A stretch of 64,000 nucleotides of DNA from Hydractinia symbiolongicarpus (taxonomy: Eukaryota > Cnidaria > Hydrozoa > Anthoathecata > Hydractiniidae), in assembly GCF_029227915.1 (NCBI RefSeq), contig NC_079877.1, forward strand, positions 2,046,001 through 2,110,000, given 5' to 3'. The translations under genes and the position numbers were made by a program. The notes beneath the pieces were generated by a model. It did no database searches, had not been told where the DNA came from, and was given only the letters and a program-made list of their open reading frames with translations. Below are positions 53,110 through 64,000 of the stretch, piece after piece. Each line of letters begins with the position of its first letter. The stretch's first letter is position 1.

Positions 53110-55358
53110 TTTACTGTGGGACCAATCCTAGCCGTTAGTTCGCCCTGAAGAAATAGAGAAAGCTTTAAAAAGTACTTTTCATTGACTTTCTAACGGTTTC
53201 AATCCGTTTGAGTTACAACGGTTGGGTCACATATTCGTACCAACATGTATTTAGCGATATTTTTCTGATATTACTAGGTTGCATCGCTTCTAACAGTGAA
53301 ACGATTGACTGTGGGACTTAATTGAACTAACTTTGGACAGTGACATCATAAGTGTGATAAATGAGACAATTGGTCTCCAAGGAATAACATTCTTCTTAAT
53401 TTGACATGATTGCTGGAATTCAGCGGTTACATTAGTCTCTGCGGTAGCGCTTTATTTAAATATTTAGATAAATAAGATTTTCTTACTGTGGGACCAATCC
53501 TGGCCGTTAGCACGCGCTGAAGAAATAAAGACATTCCCAAAAACTACATTTCATTGATTTCTTGGCGGTATAATTCCGTTTGAGTTACAACGGTTGCGTC
53601 ATATATTCGTACCAACATGTATTTAGCGAAAGTATTCGGATATTACTAGGTTGCATCACTTTTAACTGTGAAACGTTTGACTGTGGGAATTATTTGAACT
53701 GATTCAGGACTGTGACCTTATAAATGTGATAAATGAGGCAAAAGGTCTCCAAGGAATAACATTCTTCTTAATTTGACATGATTGCTGGAATTCAGCGATT
53801 ACATTAGGCTCTGTGGTAGCCTTTTTTTAAAAATTTAGATAAATAAGTCATTTTTTACTGTGGGACCAATCCAAGTGTTAGTTCGCGCTGAAGAAATAGA
53901 GACAACTTCAAAAAGTACATTTCATTGACTTTCTAACGGTGTCAATCCGTTTGAGTTACAACGGTTGCGTCACATATTCGTACCAACATGTATTTAGTGA
54001 TTTTTTTCCGATATTACTAAGTTGCATCGCTCTCAACAGTGAAACGATTGACTGTGGGACTTAATTGAACTGATTTTGGACTTTGACCTTATAAATGTAA
54101 TAAATGAGCCATTTTGACTACAAGAAGTAACATTCTTCTTAATTTGACATGATTGCTGGAACTCAGTGATTACACTGGGCGCTGCGGTAGCGCTTTATTT
54201 GAAAATTAAGATAAATAAGTCATTCTTTACTGTGGGACCAATCCTAGCCGTTAGTTCGCCCTGAAGAAATAGAGAAAGCTTTAAAAAGTACTTTTCATTG
54301 ACTTTCTAACGGTTTCAATCCGTTTGAGTTACAACGGTTGGGTCACATATTCGTACCAACATGTATTTAGCGATATTTTTCTGATATTACTAGGTTGCAT
54401 CGCTTCTAACAGTGAAACGATTGACTGTGGGACTTAATTGAACTAACTTTGGACAGTGACCTCATAAGTGTGATAAATGAGACAATTGGTCTCCAAGGAA
54501 TAACATTCTTCTTAATTTGACATGATTGCTGGAATTCAGCGGTTACATTAGTCTCTGCGGTAGCGCTTTATTTAAATATTTAGATAAATAAGATTTTCTT
54601 ACTGTGGGACCAATCCTGGCCGTTAGCACGCGCTGAAGAAATAAAGACATTCCCAAAAACTACATTTCATTGATTTCTTGGCGGTATAATTCCGTTTGAG
54701 TTACAACGGTTGCGTCATATATTCGTACCAACATGTATTTAGCGAAAGTATTCGGATATTACTAGGTTGCATCGCTTTTAACTGTGAAACGTTTGACTGT
54801 GGGAATTATTTGAACTGATTCAGGACTGTGACCTTATAAATGTGATAAATGAGGCAAAAGGTCTCCAAGGAATAACATTCTTCTTAATTTGACATGATTG
54901 CTGGAATTTAGCGATTACATTAGGCTCTGTGGTAGCCTTTTTTTAAAAATTTAGGTAAATAAGTCATTTTTTACTGTGGGACCAATCCAAGTGTTAGTTC
55001 GCGCTGAAGAAATAGAGACAACTTCAAAAAGTACATTTCATTGACTTTCTAACGGTGTCAATCCGTTTGAGTTACAACGGTTGCGTCACATATTCGTACC
55101 AACATGTATTTAGTGATTTTTTTCCGATATTACTAAGTTGCATCGCTCTCAACAGTGAAACGATTGACTGTGGGACTTAATTGAACTGATTTTGGACTTT
55201 GACCTTATAAATGTAATAAATGAGCCATTTTGACTACAAGAAGTAACATTCTTCTTAATTTGACATGATTGCTGGAACTAAGTGATTACACTTAGCGCTG
55301 CGGTAGCGCTTTATTTGAAAATTAAGATAAATAAGTCATTCTTTACTGTGGGACCAAT
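53110..55358. repeat. Trimer HOR, 1,116 bp, two tandem copies
   Basis: Landmarks 53127, 53499, 53871 recur at +1,116 as 54243, 54615, 54987. Private markers are ttcgccctgaagaaatag, gagaaagctttaaaaag, gcgtcatatattcg and the landmark variant ccaagtgtta. Approximate copies are 53110-54225 and 54226-55341. This trimer (D/A, C, D) is different from the 1,116 bp trimer at 33-39 kb although the length is the same. Confidence 0.9.
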
Positions 55359-58300
55359 CCTAGCCGTTAGTTCGCGCTGAAAAATAAAGACATTCTCAAA
55401 AACTACATTTCATTGATTTCTTGGCGGTATAATTCCGTTTGAGTTTCAACGGTTGCGTCACATATTCGTACCAACATGTATTTAGCGAAAGTATTCTGAT
55501 ATTACTATGTTGCATCGCTTTTAACTGTGAAACGTTTGACTGTGCGACTTAAATGAACTGATTTTGGACTTTGACCTCATAAGTGTGATAAATGAGACAA
55601 TTGGACTCCAAGAAAGAATATTCTTCGTAATTTGACATGATTGCTGGAACTCAGCGATTACACTGGACCCTGTGGTAGCGATTCATTTAAAAATTTAGAT
55701 AAATAAGTCATTTTTACTGTGGGACCAATCCTAGCCGTTAGCGCGCGCTGAAGAAATAGAGAAAGCTTTAAAAAGTACAATTCATTGACTTTCTAACGGT
55801 TTCAATCCGTTTGAGTTACAACGGTTGGGTCACATATTCGTACCAACATGTATTTAGCGATATTTTTCTGATATTACTAGGTTGCATCGCTTCTAACAGT
55901 GAAACGATTGACTGTGGGACTTAATTGAACTGATTTTGGACTTTGACCTTATAAATGTGATAAATGAGTCATTTTGACTACAAGAGATGATATTCTTCTT
56001 AATTTGACATGATTGCCGGAACTCAGCGATTACACTGGACCCTGTTGTAGCGATTCATTTAAAAATTTAGATAAATAAGTCATTTTTACTGTGGGACCAA
56101 TCCTAGCTGTTAGCGCGCGCTGAAGATATAGAGACAGTTTCAAAAGCGCCATTTCATTGACTTTCTAACGGTGTCAATCCGTTTGATTTACAACGGTTGC
56201 GTCACACATTCGCACCAACATGTATTTAGTGATTTTTTTCCGATATTACTAAGTTGTATCGCTTTCAACAGTGAAACGATTGACTGCGGGACTTAATTGA
56301 CCTGATTTTGGACTTTAACCTTATAAATGTAATAAATGAGCCATTTTGACTAAAAGAAAAAACATTCTTCTTAATTTGACATGATTGCTGGAACTCAGCG
56401 ATTACACTGGGCGCAGTGGGAGCGCTTTGTTTAAAAGTTAAGATAAATAAGTCATTTATTACTCTGGAAACAATCCCAGCCGTTATCGCGCGCTAAAGAA
56501 GTAGGGACAGTTTCAAAAACTACATTTCATTGACTTTCTAACGGTGTCAATCCGTTTGAGTTACAACGGTTGCGTCACATATTCGTACCAACATGTATTT
56601 AGTGATTTCCTTCCGATATTACTAAGTTGTATCGCTTTTAACAGTGAAACGATTGACCGTGGGAATTAATTCAACTGATTCTGGACTGTGACCTTGTAAA
56701 TGTGATTAATGCGCCAATTGGTCTCCAAGGAATAACATTCTTCCTAATTTGACATGATTTCTGGAATTCAGCGGTTACATTAGGCTCTGCGGTAGCGCTT
56801 TATTTAAAAATTTAGGTAAATAAGATTTTCTTATTGTGGGACCAATCCTGGCCGTTAGCACGAACTGAAGAAATAAAGACATTCTCAAAAACTACATTTC
56901 ATTGATTTCTTGGCGGTATAATTCCGTTTGAGTTACAACGGTTGCGTCACATATTCGTACCAGCATGTATTTAGCGAAAGTATTCGAATATTACTAGGTT
57001 GCATTGCTTATAACTGTGAAACGTTTGACTGTGCGACTTAATTGAACTGATTTTGGACTTTGACCTTATAAATGTTATAAGTGAGACAATTGGACTCCAA
57101 CAAATAACATTCTTCTTAATTTGACATGATTGCTGGAACTCAGCGATTACACTGGGCGCTGTGGTAGCGCTTTATTTAAAAATTAAGATAAATAAGTCTT
57201 TTTTTACTGTGGGACCAATCCTAGCCGTTATCGCGCGCTGAAGAAATAGAGACAGTTTCAAAAACCACATTTCATTGACTTTCTAACGGTGTCAATCCGT
57301 TTGAGTTACAACAGTTGCGCCACATATTAGTACCAAAATGTATTTAGTGATTTTCTTCGGATATTCCTAAGTTGTATCGCTTTTAACAGTGAAACGATTG
57401 ACTGTGGGAATTATTTGAACTGATTCAGGACTGTGACCTTATAAATGTGATAAATGAGGCAAAAGGTCTCCAAGGAATAACATTCTTCTTAATTTGACAT
57501 GATTGCTGGAATTCAGCGATTACATTAGGCTCTGTGGTAGCCTTTTTTTAAAAATTAAGATAAATAAGTCATTTTTTACTGTGGGGCCAATCCTAGCCGT
57601 TAGTTGGCGCTGAAGAAATAGAGACAGCTTCAAAAACCACATTTCATTGACTTTCTAACGGTGTCAATCCGTTTGAGTTACAACGGTTGCGTCACATATT
57701 CGTACCAACATGTATTAAGTGATTTTTTTCCGATATTACTAAATTGCATCGCACTCAACAGTGAAACGATTGACTGTGGGACTTAATTGAACTGATTTTG
57801 GACTTTGACCTTATAAATGTGATAAATGAGTCATTTTGACTACAAGAGATGATATTCTTCTTAATTTGACATGATTGCCGGAACTCAGCGATTACACTGG
57901 ACCCTGTTGTAGCGATTCATTTCTAACTTTAGATAAATAAGTCATTTTTACTGTGGGACCAATCCTAGCCGTTAGCGCGCGCTGAAGATATAGAGACAGT
58001 TTCAAAAGCGCCATTTCATTGACTTTCTAACGGTGTCAATCCGTTTGATTTACAACGGTTGCGTCACACATTCGCACCAACATGTATTTAGTGATTTTTT
58101 TCCGATATTACTAAGTTGTATCGCTTTCAACAGTGAAACGATTGACTGCGGGACTTAAATGACCTGATTTTGGACTTTCACCTTATAAATGTAATAAATG
58201 AGCCATTTTGACTAAAAGAAAAAACATTCTTCTTAATTTGACATGATTGCTGGAACTCAGCGTTTACACTGGGCGCAGTGGGAGCGCTTTGTTTAAAAGT

Positions 58301-58440
58301 TAAGATAAATAAGTCATTTATTACTGTGGAAACAATCCCAGCCGTTATCGCGCGCTGAAGAAGTAGAGACAGTTTCAAAAACTACATTTCATTGACTTTC
58401 TAACGGTGTCAATCCGTTTGAGTTACAACGGTTGCGTCAC
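55359..58440. repeat. Pentamer HOR, 1,862 bp, one full and one partial copy
   Basis: Landmarks are 55359, 55730, 56102, 56475, 56847, 57220, 57592, 57964 and 58337. Units 56102 and 56475 recur at +1,862 as 57964 and 58337, sharing gactacaagagatgatattc, ccctgttgtagcg, caaaagcgccatttc and gcagtgggagcgc. Order is B, E, C, A, D. Copy 1 is about 55920-57782 and the partial copy about 57783-58440, where homology breaks off at gcgaaagtattctg. Confidence 0.88.
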
Positions 58441-61400
58441 ATATTCGTACCAACATGTATTTAGCGAAAGTATTCTGATATTACTATGTTGCATCGCTTT
58501 TAACTGTGAAACGTTTGACTGTGCAACTTAATTGAACTGATTTTGGACTTTGACCTCATAAGTGTGATAAATGAGACAATTGGACTCCAAGAAAGAACAT
58601 TCTTCGTAATTTGACATGATTGCTGGAACTCAGCGATTACACTGGACCCTGTGGTAGCGATTCATTTAAAAACTTAGATAAATAAGTCATTTTTACTGTG
58701 GGACCAATCCTAGCCGTTAGCGCGCGCTGAAGATATAGAGACAGTTTCAAAAACTCCATTTCATTGACTTTCTAACGGTGTCAATCCGTTTGAGTTACAA
58801 CGGTTGCGTCACACATTCGTACCAACATGTATTTAGTGATTTTTTTCCGATATTACTAAGTTGTATCGCTTTCAACAGTGAAACGATTGACTGTGGGACT
58901 TAATTGAAGTGATTTTGAACTTTGACCTTATAAATGTGATAAATGAGTCATTTTGACTACAAGAAATGATATTCTTCGTAATTTGACATGATTGCTGGAA
59001 CTCAGCGATTACATTATGCTCTGTGGTAGCCCTTTTTTAAAAATTTAGATAAATAAGTCATTTTTTACTGTGGGACCAATCCTAGCCGTTAGTTCGCGCT
59101 GAAGAAATAGAGAAAGCTTTAAAAAGTACATTTCATTGACTTTCTAACGGTGTCAATCCGTTTGAGTTACAACGGTTGGGTCACATATTCGTACCAACAT
59201 GTATTTAGCGATATTTTTCTGATATTACTAGGTTGCATCGCTTCCAACAGTGAAACGATTGACTATGGGACTTAATTGAACTAACTTTGGACTGTGACCT
59301 CATAACTGTGATAAATGAGACAATTGGACTCCAAGAAAGAATATTCTTCTTAATTTGACATGATTGCCGGAACTCAGCGATTACACTGGGCGCTGTGGTA
59401 GCGCTTTATTTAAAAATTAAGATAAATAAGTCTTTTTTTACTGTGGGACCAATCCTAGCAGTTATCGCGCGCTGAAGAATTAGAGACAGTTTCAAAAACC
59501 ACATTTCATTGACTTTTTAACGGTGTCAATCCGTTTGAGTTACAACAGCTGCGTCACATATTCGTACCAAAATGTATTTAGTGATTTTCTTCCGATATTA
59601 CTAAGTTGTATCGCTTTTAACAGTGAAACGATTGACTGTGGGAATTATTTGAACTGATTCAGGACTTTGACCTTATAAATGTATTAAATGAGCCATTTTG
59701 ACTAAAAGAAATGTCATTCTTCTTAATTTGACATGATTGCTGTAACTCAGCGATTACACTGGGCGCTGTGGTAGCGCTTTGTTTAAAAGTTAAGATAAAT
59801 AAGTCATTTAGTACTGTGGAAACAATCCTAGCCGTTATCGCGCGCTGAAGAAATAGAGACAGTTTCAAAAACTACATTTCATTGACTTTCTAACAGTGTC
59901 AATCCGTTTGAGTTACAACGGTTGCGTCACATATTCGCACCAACATGTATTTAGCGAAAGTATTCGGATATTACTAGGTTGCATCGCTTTTAACTGTGAA
60001 ACGTTTGACTGTGCGACTTAATTGAACTGCTTTTGGACTTTGACCTTATAAATGTTGTAAGTGAGACAATTGGACTCCAAGAAATAACATTCATCTTAAT
60101 TTGACATAATTGCTGGAACTCAGCGATTACACTCGACGCTGTGGTAACGCTTTATTAAAAAATTAAGATGAATAAGTCATTTTTTACTGTGGGACCAATC
60201 CTAGCCGTTAGTTTGCGCTGAAGAAGTAGAGACAGCTTCAAAAAGTACATTTCATTAACTTTCTCACGGTGTCAATCCGTTTGAGTTACAACGGTTGCGT
60301 CACACATTCGTACCAACATGTATTTAGTGATATTTTTCCGATATTACTAAGTTGTATCGCTTTCAACAGTGAAACGATTGACTGTGGGACTTAGTTGAAA
60401 TGATTTTGGACTTTGACCTTATAAATGTGATAAATGAGTCATTTTGACTACAAGAAATGACATTCTTCTTAGTTTGACATGATTCCTGAAACTCAGCGAT
60501 TACACTGGGCGCTGTGGTAACGCTTTATTTAAAAATTAAGATAAATAAGTCATTTTGTACTGTGGGACCAATCCTAGCCGTTATCGCGCGCTGAAGAAAT
60601 AGAGACAGTTTCAAAAACTACATTTCATTGACTTTCTAACGGTGTCAATCCGTTTGAGTTAGAACGGTTGCGTCACATAATCGTACCAGCATGTATTTAG
60701 TGATTTTCTTCCGATATTACTAAGTTGTATCACTTTCAACAGAGAAACGATTGACTGTGGGACTTAAGTGAACTGATTTTGGGCTTTGACCTTATAAATG
60801 TAATAAATGAGCCATTATGACTAGAAGAAATAACATTCTCTTTAATTTGACATGATTGCAGGAACTCAGCGATTACACTATTCGCTGTGGTAGCGCTTTG
60901 TTTAAAAGTTATGATAAATAAGTCATTTATTACGGTGGAAACAATCCTAGCCGTTATCGCACGCTGAAGAAATAGAGACAGTTTCAAAAACTACATTTCA
61001 TTGACTTTCTAACGGTGTCAATCCGTTTGAGTTAAAACGGTTGCGTCACATAATCGTACCAGCATGTATTTAGTGATTTTCTTCCGATATTACTAAGTTG
61101 TATCGCTTTCAACAGAGAAACGATTGACTGTGAGACTTAATTGAACTGATTTTGGACTTTGACCTTATAAATGTAATAAATGAGCCATTATGACTAGAAG
61201 AAATAACATTCTCCTTAATTTGACATGATTGCTGGAACTCAGCGATTACACTGGGCGCTGTGGTAACGGTTTATTTATAAATTGAGATAAATAAGTCATT
61301 TTGTACTGTGGGACCAATCCTAGCCGTTATCGCGCGCTGAAGAAATAGAGACAGTTTCAAAAACTACATTTCATTGACTTTCTAACGGTGTCAATCCGTT

Positions 61401-61869
61401 TGACTTACAACGGTTGCGTCACATAATCGTACCAACATGTATTTAGTGATTTTCTTCCGATATTACTAAGTTGTATCGCTTTCAACAGTGAAACGATTGA
61501 CTGTGGGACTTAGTTGAACTGATGTTGGACTTTGGCCTTATAAATGTAATAAATAAGCCATTTTGACTAGAAGAAATAACATTCTCCTTAATTTGACAAG
61601 ATTGATGAAACTCACCGATTACACTGGGCGCTGTGGTAACGTTTTATTTAAAAATTAAGAAAAATAAGTCATTTTTTACTGTGGGACCAATCCTAGCCGT
61701 TATCGCGCGCTGAAGAAATAGAGACAGTTTCTAAAACTAAATTTCATTGATTTTCTAACGGTGTCAATCCGTTTGAGTTACAACGGTTGCGTCACACATT
61801 CGTACCAACATGTATTTAGTGATTTTTTTCCGATATTACTAAGTTGTATCGCTTTCAACAGTGAAACGA
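58441..61869. repeat. Satellite block with little higher-order structure
   Basis: Landmarks are 58709, 59081, 59454, 59827, 60200, 60573, 60946, 61319 and 61692. The last seven intervals are all exactly 373 bp, and the units are A- or E-like. Neighbouring units at 60573, 60946 and 61319 share cacataatcgtacca and tgattttcttccg, so they look like simple monomeric tandem repeats. There are more private single-base changes here than in the HOR blocks (for example cactattcgctgtgg, atgatgaaactcaccg-like variants). Confidence 0.85.
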
Positions 61870-64000
61870 TTGACTGTGCGACTTAATTGAACTGATTTTG
61901 GACTTTGACCTTATAAATGTTATAAGTGAGACAATTGGACTCCAACAAATAACATTCTTCTTAATTTGACATGATTGCTGGAACTCAGCGATTACACTGG
62001 GCGCTGTGGTAGCGCTTTATTTAAAAATTAAGATAAATAAGTCTTTTTTTACTGTGGGACCAATCCTAGCCGTTATCGCGCGCTGAAGAAATAGAGACAG
62101 TTTCAAAAACCACATTTCATTGACTTTCTAACGGTGTCAATCCGTTTGAGTTACAACAGTTGCGCCACATATTAGTACCAAAATGTATTTAGTGATTTTC
62201 TTCGGATATTCCTAAGTTGTATCGCTTTTAACAGTGAAACGATTGACTGTGGGAATTATTTGAACTGATTCAGGACTGTGACCTTATAAATGTAATAAAT
62301 GAGGCAAAAGGTCTCCAAGGAATAACATTCTTCTTAATTTGACATGATTGCTGGAATTCAGCGATTACATTAGGCTCTGTGGTAGCCTTTTTTTAAAAAT
62401 TTAGATAAATAAGTCATTTTTTACTGTGGGGCCAATCCTAGCCGTTAGTTGGCGCTGAAGAAATAGAGACAGCTTCAAAAACCACATTTCATTGACTTTC
62501 TAACGGTGTCAATCCGTTTGAGTTACAACGGTTGCGTCACATATTCGTACCAACATGTATTAAGTGATTTTTTTCCGATATTACTAAATTGCATCGCACT
62601 CAACAGTGAAACGATTGACTGTGGGACTTAATTGAACTGATTTTGGACTTTGACCTTATAAATGTGATAAATGAGTCATTTTGACTACAAGAGATGATAT
62701 TCTTCTTAATTTGACATGATTGCCGGAACTCAGCGATTACACTGGACCCTGTTGTAGCGATTCATTTAAAAATTTAGATAAATAAGTCATTTTTACTGTG
62801 GGACCAATCCTAGCCGTTAGCGCGCGCTGAAGATATAGAGACAGTTTCAAAAGCGCCATTTCATTGACTTTCTAACGGTGTCAATCCGTTTGATTTACAA
62901 CGGTTGCGTCACACATTCGCACCAACATGTATTTAGTGATTTTTTTCCGATATTACTAAGTTGTATCGCTTTCAACAGTGAAACGATTGACTGCGGGACT
63001 TAATTGACCTGATTTTGGACTTTCACCTTATAAATGTAATAAATGAGCCATTTTGACTAAAAGAAAAAACATTCTTCTTAATTTGACATGATTGCTGGAA
63101 CTCAGCGATTACACTGGGCGCAGTGGGAGCGCTTTGTTTAAAAGTTAAGATAAATAAGTCATTTATTACTGTGGAAACAATCCCAGCCGTTATCGCGCGC
63201 TGAAGAAGTAGAGACAGTTTCAAAAACTACATTTCATTGACTTTCTAACGGTGTCAATCCGTTTGAGTTACAACGGTTGCGTCACATATTCGTACCAACA
63301 TGTATTTAGTGATTTCCTTCCGATATTACTAAGTTGTATTGCTTTTAACAGTGAAACGATTGACCGTGGGAATTAATTCAACTGATTCTGGACTGTGACC
63401 TTGTAAATGTGATTAATGCGCCAATTGGTCTCCAAGGAATAACATTCTTCTTAATTTGACATGATTGCTGGAATTCAGCGGTTACATTAGGCTCTGCGGT
63501 AGCGCTTTATTTAAAAATTTAGGTAAATAAGATTTTCTTACTGTGGGACCAATCCCGGCCGTTAGCACGAACTGAAGAAATAAAGACATTCTCAAAAACT
63601 ACATTTCATTGATTTCTTGGCGGTATAATTCCGTTTGAGTTACAACGGTTGCGTCACATATTCGTACCAGCATGTATTTAGCGAAAGTATTCGGATATTA
63701 CTAGGTTGCATTGCTTATAACTGTGAAACGTTTGACTGTGCGACTTAATTGAACTGATTTTGGACTTTGACCTTATAAATGTTATAAGTGAGACAATTGG
63801 ACTCCAACAAATAACATTCTTCTTAATTTGACATGATTGCTGGAACTCAGCGATTACACTGGGCGCTGTGGTAGCGCTTTATTTAAAAATTAAGATAAAT
63901 AAGTCTTTTTTTACTGTGGGACCAATCCTAGCCGTTATCGCGCGCTGAAGAAATAGAGACAGTTTCAAAAACCACATTTCATTGACTTTCTAACGGTGTC
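61870..64000. repeat. Pentamer HOR, 1,862 bp, phase-shifted copy at right edge
   Basis: Landmarks are 62065, 62437, 62809, 63182, 63554 and 63927. The first four match 57220-58337 at +4,845. The last three match 56475-57220 at +6,707. The difference, 1,862 bp, is the pentamer length, so the segment is a copy of a tandem pentamer array read through its junction. The rare gactccaacaaataac marks 57096, 61941 and 63803. The array runs off the window end. Confidence 0.9.

Larger units (their letters stand above)
1..64000. repeat. Satellite DNA array, 372-373 bp monomer, all one orientation
   Basis: The landmark cct(a/g)gccgtt and its point variants occur 170 times from 121 to 63927, always on the + strand. 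Of 169 spacings, 161 are 371-374 bp, seven are 496-497 bp and one is 362 bp. Every stretch between landmarks reads as the same monomer, so there is no insertion of foreign DNA and no inversion. A typical monomer runs: landmark, cgcgcgctgaag, a purine-rich stretch, catttcattga, taacggtgtcaatccg, gagttacaacggttgcg, acatgtattta, a variable T-rich block, cagtgaaacgattgactg, ttggact, ccttataaatg, acattcttcttaatttga, actcagcgattacac, a type-specific core, gataaataagtc, actgtgggaccaat. It is known that arrays like this usually form centromeric or other heterochromatin. That this one does is inference, and I do not recognise the family by name. Confidence 0.98.

Noticed and set aside
1-64000. CRISPR array
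   Set aside because: The repeats are 372-373 bp and directly adjacent, with no short repeat-spacer alternation and no cas genes.
1-64000. CENP-B box (TTCG then A then CGGG pattern)
   Set aside because: CGGG is rare in the window (for example near 6437, 20868, 51834 and 56286), and its reverse CCCG occurs in cccggccgtt. None has the required TTCG and A at the right spacing.
1-64000. Transposon or retroelement fragments inside the array
   Set aside because: Landmark spacing accounts for the whole window. The only surplus sequence is about 124 bp in each of seven units, and that is monomer sequence plus about ten filler bases.

Overview
The whole 64 kb window is one uninterrupted, head-to-tail satellite DNA array. 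I find no protein-coding gene, RNA gene, transposon or unique sequence. The window opens and closes inside repeat units, so the array extends beyond both ends. The basic monomer is 372-373 bp and about 36-38% G+C (hand counts on short samples). As a landmark I used the block cct(a/g)gccgtt and its point variants. It occurs 170 times, always on the + strand. Of the 169 intervals between landmarks, 161 are 371-374 bp, seven are 496-497 bp and one is 362 bp. The positions are listed block by block in the features.

A pure eukaryotic-type satellite with higher-order structure suggests centromeric or pericentromeric heterochromatin, or another large heterochromatic block, of a eukaryote. I do not recognise the family and cannot name the species. 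One fully counted monomer has 14 CpG against about 13.3 expected, so CpG is not depleted. This weakly favours a lineage with little germline CpG methylation (many insects and other invertebrates) or a very recently homogenised array.

The monomers fall into at least five recognisable types. A has the ggcgctgtggtagcgc core and an aattaag tail. B has ggaccctgtggtagcgattc and gaagatatag. C has ggctctgcggtagcg, cctggccgttagcacg and an altered segment reading cttggcggtataattccg. D has ggctctgtggtagc, usually followed by ttagttcgcgct. E has a tttgtttaaaagttaag core and gtggaaacaatcc. Many units are mosaics of these types.

From left to right, the types are arranged in local higher-order repeats (HORs). 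There is a 746 bp dimer (1.4-2.9 kb), a 1,490 bp tetramer (3.1-7.3 kb), and a related 2,237 bp hexamer and 2,609 bp heptamer (8.1-15.4 kb). Next come 1,986 and 2,732 bp units carrying a 496 bp irregular monomer (15.4-34.7 kb), then a 3,349 bp nonamer with nested 1,116 bp trimers (33.2-39.9 kb). The right side holds a perfect monomer duplication (40.7-41.4 kb), a 1,491 bp tetramer (44.3-47.3 kb), a 1,116 bp trimer (53.1-55.4 kb) and a 1,862 bp pentamer (55.9-58.4 and 61.9-64.0 kb). The stretch 58.4-61.9 kb is the longest without an obvious HOR.

The striking feature is the record of array growth. One irregular unit with a filler-DNA junction was copied to seven places, duplication units of many sizes overlap, and segments were reinserted up to about 22 kb away. 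Open reading frames of 62-83 codons recur only because the repeat recurs; I reject them as genes. Block boundaries were found by eye and are good to roughly 10-60 bp.
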